A DNA stretch of 64,000 nucleotides from Labilithrix sp. Lineage in GTDB: Bacteria > Myxococcota_A > Polyangia > Polyangiales > Polyangiaceae. Position 1 is the first letter of the stretch, and every line of letters begins with the position of its first letter. Made by a program: the position numbers and the translations under genes. Below the pieces are notes generated by a model. The model did no database searches. It was not told where the DNA came from and saw only the letters and a list, made by a program, of their open reading frames with translations. Below, piece by piece: positions 46,737-55,088 of this stretch. The DNA is taken from contig JAHBWC010000035.1 of assembly GCA_019637225.1 (NCBI GenBank), forward strand, positions 1 to 64,000, in the 5' to 3' direction.

Positions 46737-47228
46737 GTGGCCTTCGTCGTGGCGACGGCGGGCGTCGACTTCTTTCGTGTCGATCGATCGGGGGCGACGA
46801 GGCGCCTCCTGGTGGTCGCCGGCGTGCTCGTCGCGATCGGAGCGACGTCGATCGGCGCGCACCTCGTCCGCCGGATCGAACCGGACGTGGGGCACGTCGT
46901 GAGCCTCGTCGGCGGGCTCCTCGTGATCGCGGGTCTCATCCTCGGGTTCGGGGCGATGGCGATGCTCGTCTTCGAGAACGTCTACCTGCTCGTTCGCGAG
47001 GACGACGTCCTCTGCCACGAGAACGGCAAGGAGACGGCGATCGCCTGGGCGGACCTCGAGACGGTCTCCGCGGACGGGACCACGGGCTTCGTCGTGTTCG
47101 CGCGAAGGGGCGGAGAGCCGGTGCGCTGGTTCGCCGGCAAGAACGCGAAGGACGTCGCGGGCCGCCTCGAGGCCGCGCGGCGCAAGGCGATCCACGGGCT
47201 GCTCCGCTCCGACGCGCCCCGCGCGTGA
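46737..47228 (+). CDS. Two-span membrane protein with PH-like tail
   Basis: A 163-residue inner-membrane protein. Two hydrophobic segments (RLLVVAGVLVAIGATSIGAHL and VGGLLVIAGLILGFGAMAML) are followed by a cytoplasmic beta-rich tail (VYLLVREDDVLCHENGKETA, WADLETVSADGTTGFVVFAR) resembling the PH-like domain of small bacterial membrane proteins. GTG 46737 is the start. No function is known. Confidence 0.6.
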   Translation: MAFVVATAGVDFFRVDRSGATRRLLVVAGVLVAIGATSIGAHLVRRIEPDVGHVVSLVGGLLVIAGLILGFGAMAMLVFENVYLLVREDDVLCHENGKETAIAWADLETVSADGTTGFVVFARRGGEPVRWFAGKNAKDVAGRLEAARRKAIHGLLRSDAPRA

Positions 47229-47309
47229 CGCTGCCGCGCGCGCGTCGCGGCCGTTCGCCGTCGAGCGCGATCGGTCATCGATCATAAAGCCCGCCGGCTC
47301 GTCCCACTC

Positions 47310-47900
47310 ATGGGCATGAGACGCTCCTCACGCCCGCGCGCGGCCGCGACCTCAGCCGTCGCCGTCGCGCTCGCGGGCCTTTTCTTCGCTCCTCCTGCGC
47401 GCGCCGGCGCCGAGGTCCAGGTCGCCTCGGGGCCGGACGTGCAAGGCTCGTCGTGGCGCGGCGACGCCGCGATCGCGCAGTCGCTCAAGCTCGGCGTCCG
47501 CTTCAAGGAGGTCATCGCGATCGACGCGCTCACGCGCCTCGGGTACGCGACGGTCGACCAGCGGGTGCTCACGTACCTGTCGCTCGGCGTGAGCGTGTAC
47601 GGCAAGCTCGCGGGCGGGAGGCTGCGCCCGTTCGGACGCCTCTCGCTCGTGCACCAGCACGAGGAGCCGATGTCGGCGTACCGGCACGATCCGTTCGGCG
47701 CGATCTTCGGCGTCGGAGACGGCATCCGGCACCGCGGAGGGTTCGGCGGGAGCCTCGGGACGGACTTCGTGATCGCGCGGGGCGCCGCTACGGCGTTCTT
47801 GCTCGGCGTCGACGTCAACAGCACGTGGTTCCCCGATCCGCGTGGACCGGCCGTGTATTTCGGAGGCGGGCTATGGGCCGGACTCGACTACTCGCTCTAG
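47310..47900 (+). CDS. Outer-membrane beta-barrel-like protein
   Basis: A 196-residue exported protein. A cleavable signal peptide (to about AGLFFAPPARAGA) is followed by alternating hydrophobic strands (LKLGVRFKEVIAIDALTRLG, YLSLGVSVYGKLAGGRLRPFG, GPAVYFGGGLWAGLDYSL) with a C-terminal aromatic strand, as in small outer-membrane barrels. The start may be ATG 47310 or ATG 47316. Its stop overlaps the next gene's GTG by one base (TAGTG), so the two are probably coupled. Confidence 0.7.
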   Translation: MGMRRSSRPRAAATSAVAVALAGLFFAPPARAGAEVQVASGPDVQGSSWRGDAAIAQSLKLGVRFKEVIAIDALTRLGYATVDQRVLTYLSLGVSVYGKLAGGRLRPFGRLSLVHQHEEPMSAYRHDPFGAIFGVGDGIRHRGGFGGSLGTDFVIARGAATAFLLGVDVNSTWFPDPRGPAVYFGGGLWAGLDYSL

Positions 47901-48310
47901 TGGCCAGGCCTGTCGAAGCCGCCCCCTCGCGTGTCGTGGGATCGACGCGCGGCGGTTGGCCGCGCGGCGCCTTGATCGTTTGCCTCGCCGCGATCGCGCT
48001 CGGCGCGTGCAAGGAGACGACGATCGAGGACCGCCCGTGTCCGCCGGAGGGGACGACGCTCACGTACGAGAGCTTCGGCAAGGGCTTCATGGACGCGCAC
48101 TGCCAGAGCTGCCACGGCGCGCCGACGAAGGACCGCAAGGGCGCGCCGAGCGGCTACGACTTCGCGACCGTCGAGGACGTGCGGCGCTGGCGGAGCCGTA
48201 TCTTCTCGCGCGCCGCCGCCGATAACACGACGATGCCGCCCGGCCCCGACGATCCGCCGGAGGCCGAGCGCGAGCGGCTCGCCGAGTGGCTCGCCTGCGG
48301 CGCGCCGTGA
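47900..48310 (+). CDS. Lipoprotein with single c-type haem motif
   Basis: A 136-residue exported protein. A hydrophobic signal with lipobox IALGAC (near residue 37) precedes TLTYESFGKGFMDAHCQSCHGAP, with one CxxCH haem-attachment site, and a late Met in NTTMPPGP as possible axial ligand. This fits a small mono-haem cytochrome c. GTG 47900 gives a long signal; ATG 47873 in the same frame is an alternative. It probably works with the barrel protein encoded just before it. Confidence 0.75.
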   Translation: MARPVEAAPSRVVGSTRGGWPRGALIVCLAAIALGACKETTIEDRPCPPEGTTLTYESFGKGFMDAHCQSCHGAPTKDRKGAPSGYDFATVEDVRRWRSRIFSRAAADNTTMPPGPDDPPEAERERLAEWLACGAP

Positions 48311-48360
48311 GCGAACGGCGGCCGCCGCGGCGAAGAAGCGCGCGCGGCGGCGACCGGGAC

Positions 48361-48423
48361 GACTCGACGAAGACGACTCGACGAAGACGACTCGACGAAG
48401 ACGACTCGACGAAGACGACTCGA
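48361..48423. repeat. 14-bp minisatellite
   Basis: Four perfect tandem copies of GACTCGACGAAGAC plus a partial fifth, between the cytochrome gene and the convergent phosphoesterase gene. Confidence 0.95.
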
Positions 48424-48438
48424 TCGAGATGGCGTCGA

Positions 48439-49278
48439 TCAGCCGCGGCGATGCTCGAACTGGTAGCGCGCGGGATCGGCGCCGAGGACGCGCACCGTCG
48501 TCCGCGCGTCCTCGAGGACGGCGACCGCGCACGCCGACGCGGGCCGGCCGGGCGCGTCCTCGTCGAGGTTCTCGATCAGGCTTTGCACCGTGACGTACGG
48601 GATGCCGGCGATGATGTCGAGGTGGTTTCGGTGCACGTGGCCGTTGAAGACGACGCGCACCTTGCCGCTCGCCTCGAGGATCGCTCGGAGCTCCGCGCGC
48701 TCCTTCACGAGCGCGAGGTGGGCGAGGCCGGCGAACCACATCGAGTCCGACAGATCCTGCTCACTCGCGGAGTGATGCATCAGCACGATCGCCGGCAGCG
48801 TCGTCCTCGCGAGATCGTCGCGGAGCCACGCGAGCTGGGCCTCGGGGATCCGGACGGCGACGTCCTTCTGCTCGATCGTGTGGAGGACGACGATGTGAAA
48901 GCCGCCGCGATCGAAGCTGTAGAACAGGCGCCCGCCGTGCGGAGGCGTGCGACCGCCCTCGGGGGTCCAGATCCGCGTCAGATCCTCGCGCGTCAGGTGG
49001 ATCGTGTCGTGGTTCCCGGCGACGTTCACCAGCTCGGCGCTCGCCGTCCGGAGGATCTCCTGGCACGCGCCGTAGCGGGTCAGGTCGGCGTCGCGGCTTT
49101 CGTCCTCGATGTCGTCGCCGAGGTTGACGAGGAGGTCGGGCCGGACCTCCTCGTTCATCCGCCGGACGACCGCGCGCGTCAGCTCGGCCGCGTGGTGCGT
49201 GAGCTTCCGGAGCTTGCCGTCGTGGTACGCCTCCGGCCCGAAGTGGAGGTCGGTAACGAAGCCGATCTTCAGGGCCAT
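48439..49278 (-). CDS. Metallophosphoesterase (GpdQ/cyclic-nucleotide PDE type)
   Basis: A 279-residue binuclear metallophosphatase. The five motifs are in order: VTDLHFG (DxH), NLGDDIED (GD), VAGNHDTIH (GNHD), LMHHSAS (H) and FNGHVHRNH (GHxH). The pattern and length suit the class III phosphodiesterases, including glycerophosphodiesterase GpdQ and cAMP phosphodiesterase CpdA. ATG 49278 begins the fold. It lies 27 nt from the divergent nucleotidyltransferase/ABC-transport genes, which suggests hydrolysis of a phosphodiester taken up by that system; this is inference. Confidence 0.88.
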   Translation of the reverse strand: MALKIGFVTDLHFGPEAYHDGKLRKLTHHAAELTRAVVRRMNEEVRPDLLVNLGDDIEDESRDADLTRYGACQEILRTASAELVNVAGNHDTIHLTREDLTRIWTPEGGRTPPHGGRLFYSFDRGGFHIVVLHTIEQKDVAVRIPEAQLAWLRDDLARTTLPAIVLMHHSASEQDLSDSMWFAGLAHLALVKERAELRAILEASGKVRVVFNGHVHRNHLDIIAGIPYVTVQSLIENLDEDAPGRPASACAVAVLEDARTTVRVLGADPARYQFEHRRG

Positions 49279-49305
49279 GGCGCCCCATGGTAGCTTGCCT
49301 TGACC

Positions 49306-50061
49306 ATGCGTCCCGTCCTCATTGGCGCCGGCAGAGGTAGCCGCCTCGAACACAGGACCGACGAGATCCCGAAGACGCTCGTGCCCGTGATGGGGCGGCC
49401 GATGCTCGAGTGGATCCTCGACGCCCTCGCCGAGGCCGGGTTCACGCGGCGCGACGTCGTCTTCGTCTGCGGCTACCGGGCCGACGTCCTCCGGGCCGCG
49501 TACCCCGAGTTCACCTACGTCGAGAACCGCGACTGGGAGAACAACAACATCCTCGAGTCACTCGTCTGCGCGCGCGACTACCTCGGCGGCGGGTTCCTCT
49601 CGTCGTACACGGACATCGTCTACCGCGGCAGCGCGGTGAAGGACGTCGTCGCGTCCCGCCACGACAAGACGCTCGTCTGCGACACCGACTGGCGGCGGCG
49701 CTACGTCCGGCGCACCAAGCACCCCGAGACCGACGCCGAGAAGATGCGCGCCGACGGTGAGCGGGTCGTCGAGCTCTCGCGCACCATCGCGAGCGAGGAG
49801 GCCTCGGGCGAGTTCATCGGCGTCGCGAAGCTCAGCGCCGACGGCGCGAAGGAGATGCTCGCCGCCTACGAAGAGGCGAAGGCCACCTGTGCGACGCTCG
49901 GCGACCGCCCCTTCCAGAAGGCGTACCTGATCCACCTCTGGCAGTGGATGATCGAGCGCGGCTCGGCGTTCCACCGCGTCGACACGCCCGGCGGCTATAT
50001 GGAGCTCGACACGCTCGAGGATCTCTCGCTCGCCGAGACCTGGTGGCAAGGCGGGTCGTGA
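49306..50061 (+). CDS. NTP-sugar/phosphocholine nucleotidyltransferase (LicC-like)
   Basis: A 251-residue nucleotidyltransferase. The nucleotide loop reads LIGAGRGSRL (an A-to-G variant of LAAGRGSRL), followed by IPKTLVPVMGRPMLEW with the conserved Lys, YRADVL, ENNNILESLVCARDYL and YTDIVY in place of the usual D-x-D strand. The short size and NNILESL motif resemble LicC-type CTP:phosphocholine cytidylyltransferases more than large NDP-sugar pyrophosphorylases. ATG 49306 is chosen over TTG 49300. The stop overlaps the next gene's GTG (GTGA), so the products are probably made together. Confidence 0.82.
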   Translation: MRPVLIGAGRGSRLEHRTDEIPKTLVPVMGRPMLEWILDALAEAGFTRRDVVFVCGYRADVLRAAYPEFTYVENRDWENNNILESLVCARDYLGGGFLSSYTDIVYRGSAVKDVVASRHDKTLVCDTDWRRRYVRRTKHPETDAEKMRADGERVVELSRTIASEEASGEFIGVAKLSADGAKEMLAAYEEAKATCATLGDRPFQKAYLIHLWQWMIERGSAFHRVDTPGGYMELDTLEDLSLAETWWQGGS

Positions 50062-51185
50062 CCACCGCGGGGGCGCCGCGCGGGGGCGATCCGGCTTCGC
50101 CGGGTCGCGAGGGGAGGGCGCTCGAGGTCGAGCTCGACGGCGTCACCAAGCGCTTCGAGCAAGGGGAGGGCGCGGCGCTCCGCGGCATCACGCTCGGCGT
50201 CGAGAAGGGCGAGCTCGTCGTCGTCGTCGGGCCGTCCGGCTGCGGGAAATCGACGACGCTCCGGATCGTCGCCGGGCTCGAGGAGGCCGACTCCGGCGGT
50301 GTGCGCATCGGCGGAAAGTCGATGGCCGGCGTCGCGCCGCAGGACCGCGACGTCGCCATGGTCTTCCAGGGCTACGCGCTCTACCCGACGATGACCGTGC
50401 GCGAGAACATCGAGTTCCCGCTCCGGATGCGAAAGGTGGACCCCGCCGAGCGCACGAAGCGCGCGAACGAGGCCGCCGAGCTCCTCGCGCTCGGGCGCTT
50501 GATGGACCGCCTCCCGTCGGAGCTCTCCGGCGGCGAGCGCCAGCGCGTCGCCATGGGCCGCGCGATCGTGCGCCGGCCGCGCGTGTTTCTCTTCGACGAG
50601 CCGCTGTCGAACCTCGACGCCGCGCTCCGGCAGGAGCTCCGCGTGGAGATCGGCGTCCTCGTCCGCGAGCTGGGCGTCACGGCGATCTACGTCACGCACG
50701 ATCAGGTCGAGGCGATGACGCTCGCCGATCGCATCTGCATCATGAACAAGGGCGCGATCGAGCAGGTCGCCCCGCCGCGCACGATCTACGAAACGCCGGC
50801 CACGAGCTTCGTCGCCACGTTCATCGGCGCGCCGAAGATGAACCTGCTCGAGGGGACGGTGGCCGACGGCGCGATCGCGTGCGGGCCGTTCAAGCTCGTC
50901 GCGCCTCCCGGCAAGGCGCTGCCCGATCGCGTCGTCGTCGGCGTACGCCCGGAAGACGTGCGGCTCGTCGGCGCGAGCGACGAGGGCGCGACGCCGCTCG
51001 AGGTCGCCGTGGCCGAGCCGCTCGGCGCAGAGACGAACTTCGTCCTCCGCGCCGGCGACGTCGAGCTCCGGGCGCGCGCGCCGGGGTTCGATCCGCGGGA
51101 CAAGGGCGCGGCCGTCCACGTCTCGCTCGCCGGCGCGACGCTGCACCTCTTCGATCCCGCCGCGTCGGGCGCGCGGCTCGGATGA
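50058..51185 (+). CDS. ABC importer ATPase (MalK/UgpC type)
   Basis: A 375-residue ATPase of the carbohydrate-uptake class. Walker A GPSGCGKSTT, signature LSGGERQR, Walker B VFLFDEPLSN and VTHDQVEAM are present, with FIGAPKMNLLEG leading into a C-terminal OB/TOBE regulatory domain (about 240-375). UgpC/MsmX/MalK proteins serve glycerol-3-phosphate, glycerophosphodiester or sugar importers. GTG 50058 overlaps the preceding stop. The solute-binding protein follows after 25 nt; no permease gene is present in the window. Confidence 0.92.
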   Translation: MTTAGAPRGGDPASPGREGRALEVELDGVTKRFEQGEGAALRGITLGVEKGELVVVVGPSGCGKSTTLRIVAGLEEADSGGVRIGGKSMAGVAPQDRDVAMVFQGYALYPTMTVRENIEFPLRMRKVDPAERTKRANEAAELLALGRLMDRLPSELSGGERQRVAMGRAIVRRPRVFLFDEPLSNLDAALRQELRVEIGVLVRELGVTAIYVTHDQVEAMTLADRICIMNKGAIEQVAPPRTIYETPATSFVATFIGAPKMNLLEGTVADGAIACGPFKLVAPPGKALPDRVVVGVRPEDVRLVGASDEGATPLEVAVAEPLGAETNFVLRAGDVELRARAPGFDPRDKGAAVHVSLAGATLHLFDPAASGARLG

Positions 51186-51210
51186 AGCGCCGCGAAGCGC
51201 GGGAGGACGC

Positions 51211-52491
51211 GTGAGCGCGCGGGCCCGCGGGACGGGGGCGCGCATCGGGCGGCGCGCGCTCCTCGCGGGCGGGGCCGCGCTCGCGAGCGGATGCAGCCGT
51301 CCGTCGCGCGACGAGCGCGGGCGCGTGAGGCTCCGCTTCTGGTACACGCTCGGCGGTCGCAATCGCGAGGTGCTCGTCGAGATCGTCCGGCGCTTCCACG
51401 CCTCCCAGGACGACGTGCGCGTCGAGGCGACCTACCAGGGCGACTACTTCGAGTCGCTCGCGAAGCTACGGACCGCGATCGCAGCGAAGGCCGCGCCGGC
51501 GCTGAGCCACGTCGTCGCCGAGGTGGTGCCGTACCTGGCGCGCGCGAACGCGCTCGAGCCGCTCGACGGGTATCCGGGGATGAAGGAGATCCCGTTCGTG
51601 CCGGCGCTCGCGCAGGCCGGCGCGTTCCGCGGGGGGAGCGCCGCGCCGCTCTACGGCGTGCCGCTCAACCGCTCGACACCGCTCATGTACTGCAACGGCG
51701 AGCTCTTCGCGAAGGAGGGCCTGCGCCCGCCGGAGACGTGGGACGAGCTCCGCCGCATGGCGCGCGCGCTCACGCGTCCGGGCGAGCGCTGGGGGCACGA
51801 GGTGCCCATTTCCTGGTGGTTCTGGGTCGCGCTCGTCGGGCAGGCGGGCGGCGCGGTGTTCGACGCCGAGGGACGCCCGACGCTCGGCGGTGAGGCGGGC
51901 GTGCGCGCGCTCCGGCTCTGGCAGGACATGATCCATCGCGAGCGCGTCATGCGCCCGCCGCCGGGCCGCGACTACGACGCCTGGAACGTCACGAACCAGG
52001 ACTTCCTCGGCGGCCGCGCGGCGTTCATCTGGACCTCGACGGCGTACATCCGTTACCTCGAAGACAACGCCAAGTTCCCCGTGGTCGCCGCGCCGCTCCC
52101 CCGGGACGTGCGCGCGTCCGTGCCGACCGGTGGCACGTTCTTCGTCGTCGTGCGAGAAGCGCCGGAAGAGGAGAAGGCGGCGGCGGCGCGCTTCCTCCGC
52201 TTCTTCTGCGAGGCCGAGCAGGCGGCCTATGTCTCGACGCGCACGGGCTACCTCCCGATCACCGTGCCCGCCGTCGAGAGGATGCGCGCGGAGGGCTTCT
52301 TCGCGAAGCACCCGAACGACGAGGTGGCGCAGCGGCAGCTCGCGAACGTCGATCCGTGGCCGTGGGAGCCGATGCTCTTCCGCATCGAGCGCGACATCGT
52401 CGATCCGCGGCTCGAGGAGGCGGTCTTGCTCGACCGCGACGCGAAGGCCGTGCTCGACCACGCGCGCGCGCTCGCGTCCCGTCCGGGGTGA
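51211..52491 (+). CDS. ABC solute-binding lipoprotein (UgpB/MalE type, Tat signal)
   Basis: A 426-residue periplasmic binding protein. The N-terminus GARIGRRALLAGGAALASGC carries a twin-arginine signal with a lipobox, so it should be exported folded and lipid-anchored. The body is a type-1 extracellular solute-binding fold (LRFWYTLGGRNREVLVEIVR, YGVPLNRSTPLMYCNGELFA, GRAAFIWTSTAYIRYL, VPTGGTFFVVVREAPEEEKA). The closest known class is UgpB, which binds glycerol-3-phosphate or glycerophosphocholine. It pairs with the ATPase upstream; the two permeases normally between them are missing. Confidence 0.9.
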   Translation: MSARARGTGARIGRRALLAGGAALASGCSRPSRDERGRVRLRFWYTLGGRNREVLVEIVRRFHASQDDVRVEATYQGDYFESLAKLRTAIAAKAAPALSHVVAEVVPYLARANALEPLDGYPGMKEIPFVPALAQAGAFRGGSAAPLYGVPLNRSTPLMYCNGELFAKEGLRPPETWDELRRMARALTRPGERWGHEVPISWWFWVALVGQAGGAVFDAEGRPTLGGEAGVRALRLWQDMIHRERVMRPPPGRDYDAWNVTNQDFLGGRAAFIWTSTAYIRYLEDNAKFPVVAAPLPRDVRASVPTGGTFFVVVREAPEEEKAAAARFLRFFCEAEQAAYVSTRTGYLPITVPAVERMRAEGFFAKHPNDEVAQRQLANVDPWPWEPMLFRIERDIVDPRLEEAVLLDRDAKAVLDHARALASRPG

Positions 52492-52513
52492 CGCGCGCCT
52501 GGGCGGAGCCGAA

Positions 52514-53575
52514 TCAGCCCGCGCGCGACGAGCGCGCCGGCGGGGGCTCGGCGGTGGGCGAGGCGTCCGCGGACGGAAGCTCGCCGCGGCGACGGAGCGA
52601 GAGGAACGGGAAGACACCGAGCAAGCACGGAACGATCTGCCCGAGCAGGTACACGTTGAACACCGTCGCGCCGCCGGCGAGGCCGATCGCCTCGAAGAGG
52701 CGCTTGAAGGCGACGTGGCCGACGCCGAGGCCGGAGGGCGAGATCGGGAGCACCAGGGTGAGGAGGCCGAGCGGGAAGACCGTCGCGACGGACGAGTACG
52801 GCACGTCGCGCTGGAGCAGCGCCTGGGTGAGCACCGTGAAGAACGCCATCCCGAGGCCGTGGAACGCCATCGAGAGGCCCAGGGCGATCACGAGGCGACG
52901 CGGACCCGCCGAGAGCAGGCGCATCGAGGCGACGAGCTGGTTCAGGAGCTTGCTGAGCTTCGACGGCCCGCTCGTGTAGGCGTCGAGCCGGTCGCCCGCC
53001 CTCTGCACGATCACGAGGGCGATCGCGCCGCCGATCAGCGTCGCCGCGCCGAGGGCCGCGACGACGGAGGCGAGGGGACGGAGCAGGGGATCCGACCAGA
53101 TCCCTGGCCGTACCACCGTCACGAGCGTCCCCATCAGCACGAGCGCGGTGAGGCCGAGGAGGCGCTCGACGAAGGCCACGAGGAGGATCGTGGTCCGCTT
53201 CTCCTTCGGCGCGTCGCGCGCGACGTAGAGCGCCTTGACCACGTCGCCGCCGACGTTGCCGGGGATGACGACGTTGAAGAAGAAGGCCGTCATCTGCAGG
53301 CGGAGCACGGTGAAGACGGGCACCGTGACGTCGGCGAGGCCGAGCAGGACGCGGAAGCGCAGCGTGGCGACGACCGCGCCCACCGCGAAGAGGCCGAGGT
53401 CCATCGCGAGCAACGACGGGCGGTCGATGAGGATGCGCAGCGCGCCGGCGTCGAGGTTTCCGCTCCGCACGAGCCAGCCGATGAGGAGGGCGGCGACGAG
53501 CGCCTTCGCGGCGAAGAGGACGAGGCCCTTCGCGCGCGACGGCGGAGCCTTCGACGAAGGCGCGGTCGAGCTCAT
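52514..53575 (-). CDS. Flippase-like membrane protein (UPF0104/AglD2 family)
   Basis: A 353-residue inner-membrane protein with about eight helices, matching the lysylphosphatidylglycerol synthetase transmembrane family (MprF flippase domain, AglD). Landmarks are MTAFFFNVVIPGNVGGDVVKAL, SMAFHGLGMAFFTVLTQALL and PISPSGLGVGHVAFKRLFEA. Relatives move lipids or lipid-linked sugars across the membrane. ATG 53575 starts the protein. It lies divergently from the aminotransferase gene of the sugar cluster, so it may flip that cluster's product. Confidence 0.85.
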   Translation of the reverse strand: MSSTAPSSKAPPSRAKGLVLFAAKALVAALLIGWLVRSGNLDAGALRILIDRPSLLAMDLGLFAVGAVVATLRFRVLLGLADVTVPVFTVLRLQMTAFFFNVVIPGNVGGDVVKALYVARDAPKEKRTTILLVAFVERLLGLTALVLMGTLVTVVRPGIWSDPLLRPLASVVAALGAATLIGGAIALVIVQRAGDRLDAYTSGPSKLSKLLNQLVASMRLLSAGPRRLVIALGLSMAFHGLGMAFFTVLTQALLQRDVPYSSVATVFPLGLLTLVLPISPSGLGVGHVAFKRLFEAIGLAGGATVFNVYLLGQIVPCLLGVFPFLSLRRRGELPSADASPTAEPPPARSSRAG

Positions 53576-53885
53576 CGGGCACCCGAGGCGCCGCCGCGGA
53601 GGCCGGCGCGCGCGAGACGCTGCTTCGACGGAGCGCCCGATCGGGATCGGCGGGGAGGTCTCAACTCGCGGACAAGTACACGTCCTTGCCCGATCCTTCA
53701 ACGTCCTCGCCGCCTGCGCTCGTGGAGCGCCCCGAGCCGAGCCGGCGCCGCCCGCGTGTGTCACGGGCGCTCGAGCACGCCGAGGAGAAAGCTCCGCGCG
53801 CCGAGGTGCGACGTGGCAAATCGGCGTCGCCGGCACTATACGGAGTCGTCGTCCTCGTTCGTCCGGGGGGCGCTGGGAGCATCGA
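53576..53885. other. Intergenic region between divergent flippase and aminotransferase genes
   Basis: 310 bases. TATACG (53837-53842), preceded at 17 nt by TGGCAA (53814-53819), may be the aminotransferase promoter, and GGGAG (53875-53879) is its ribosome site. No gene seen. Confidence 0.45.
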
Positions 53886-55004
53886 ATGCCCGTTCCTTTC
53901 ATCGACCTGACCCGCATCGTCGCCCGCGTCCGTGATGACGTGCTCCCCGCGTGGACGGAGTGCCTCGACCGCTGCGAGTTCGTCGGTGGCCCGCGCGTCG
54001 GCGCCCTCGAGAAGAAGCTCGCCGGCGTGCTCGGTGTGCCCCGCGTCGTGTCGTGCGCGAACGGGACGGACGCGCTCCTCATCGGCCTCCAGGCGCTGGG
54101 GGTCAAGGCGGGGTCGAAGGTCGCGCTGCCGAACCTCACGTTCTGGGCGACGTTCGAGGCGATCGTCCAGCTCGGCGCGACGCCCGTGCTCGTCGACGTC
54201 GATCCGGACGATCTCCAGGTGAGCCTCGACGAGCTCCGGTCGGCGCACGACGCCCACCGGTTCGACGCGGCGATCCTCGTGCATCTCTTCGGCTGGACGT
54301 CGGCGCGGCTCGGCGAGATCCGCGCGTTCTGCAAGGAGCGCGGCGTGGCGCTGCTCGAGGACGGCGCGCAGTGCTTCGGCGTCGAGGTCGGCGGCGAGCC
54401 GGTGCTCGCGAAGGCCGACGTCGCGACCCTCTCGTTCTACCCCGCGAAGGTGGTCGGTGGCGCCATGGACGGCGGCGCGATCACGCTGCAGACCGAGGCC
54501 GCCGAGGCGCGCGTTCGATCGCTCTGCAACCACGGGCGCTCGGACCACTACGCCTACGCGCACGTCGGGTGGAACTCGCGCATGGGCGGCGTCCAGGCGG
54601 CGTTCATCCTGCGTGTCCTCGACGAGCTGCCGGCGATCCTCGCCTCGCGCCGCGAGGCCGCCGAGTACTACCGCGCGCGGCTGACCGGGGAGAACAAGCG
54701 CGTGAAGGTCTACGGACCGCCGGCGGGCGTGCTCGAGAACGGCTACCTCAACGTCGTCACCGTCGAAGGCAAGAAGGGCGCGGAGCTCGCCGACGCGCTG
54801 AAGAAGGCCGGCATCGGCGCGGCGCGCACGTATCCGGAGACGATGGACGTCCAGCCGCCGGTCAAGCAGACGGGCGCGATCGCGCACGGCGATCTCGCGG
54901 TCTCGAAGCGCTTCTGCGAGTCGGTCGTGAACCTGCCGCTGTTCTACGGCATCCGCGACGACGAGCGCGAGGCATCGGCGACCGCGCTGCTCGCTGCGAT
55001 CTGA
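53886..55004 (+). CDS. DegT/DnrJ/EryC1 sugar aminotransferase
   Basis: A 372-residue PLP enzyme. The family opening (PFIDLTRIVARVRDDVLPAW, CEFVGGPRVGALEKKLAGVL), cofactor pocket ANGTDALLIGLQALG, ALLEDGAQCFG and the PLP lysine in SFYPAKVVGG are all present, as is the late HVGWNSRMGGVQAAFI. Such enzymes transfer an amino group onto a nucleotide-linked keto-sugar. With the LpxD-like acyltransferase downstream and the Gfo/Idh oxidoreductase at 62.5 kb it resembles WlbC/WlbE or GnnB, which make 3-amino sugars. ATG 53886 has GGGAG 6 nt upstream. Confidence 0.92.
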   Translation: MPVPFIDLTRIVARVRDDVLPAWTECLDRCEFVGGPRVGALEKKLAGVLGVPRVVSCANGTDALLIGLQALGVKAGSKVALPNLTFWATFEAIVQLGATPVLVDVDPDDLQVSLDELRSAHDAHRFDAAILVHLFGWTSARLGEIRAFCKERGVALLEDGAQCFGVEVGGEPVLAKADVATLSFYPAKVVGGAMDGGAITLQTEAAEARVRSLCNHGRSDHYAYAHVGWNSRMGGVQAAFILRVLDELPAILASRREAAEYYRARLTGENKRVKVYGPPAGVLENGYLNVVTVEGKKGAELADALKKAGIGAARTYPETMDVQPPVKQTGAIAHGDLAVSKRFCESVVNLPLFYGIRDDEREASATALLAAI

Positions 55005-55088
55005 TCGCCTCGCTCGCCGATCGCGTCGCCCGGGCCGCATCGTACGCACGCGCTCGCAGCGCTCGCGGTCGTGGCTACGGTCTACGCG

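Noticed and set aside
47873-47900. ATG 47873 as the start of the small cytochrome
   Set aside because: Possible, but GTG 47900 overlaps the preceding stop in the coupling style used elsewhere in this window; kept only as an alternative.
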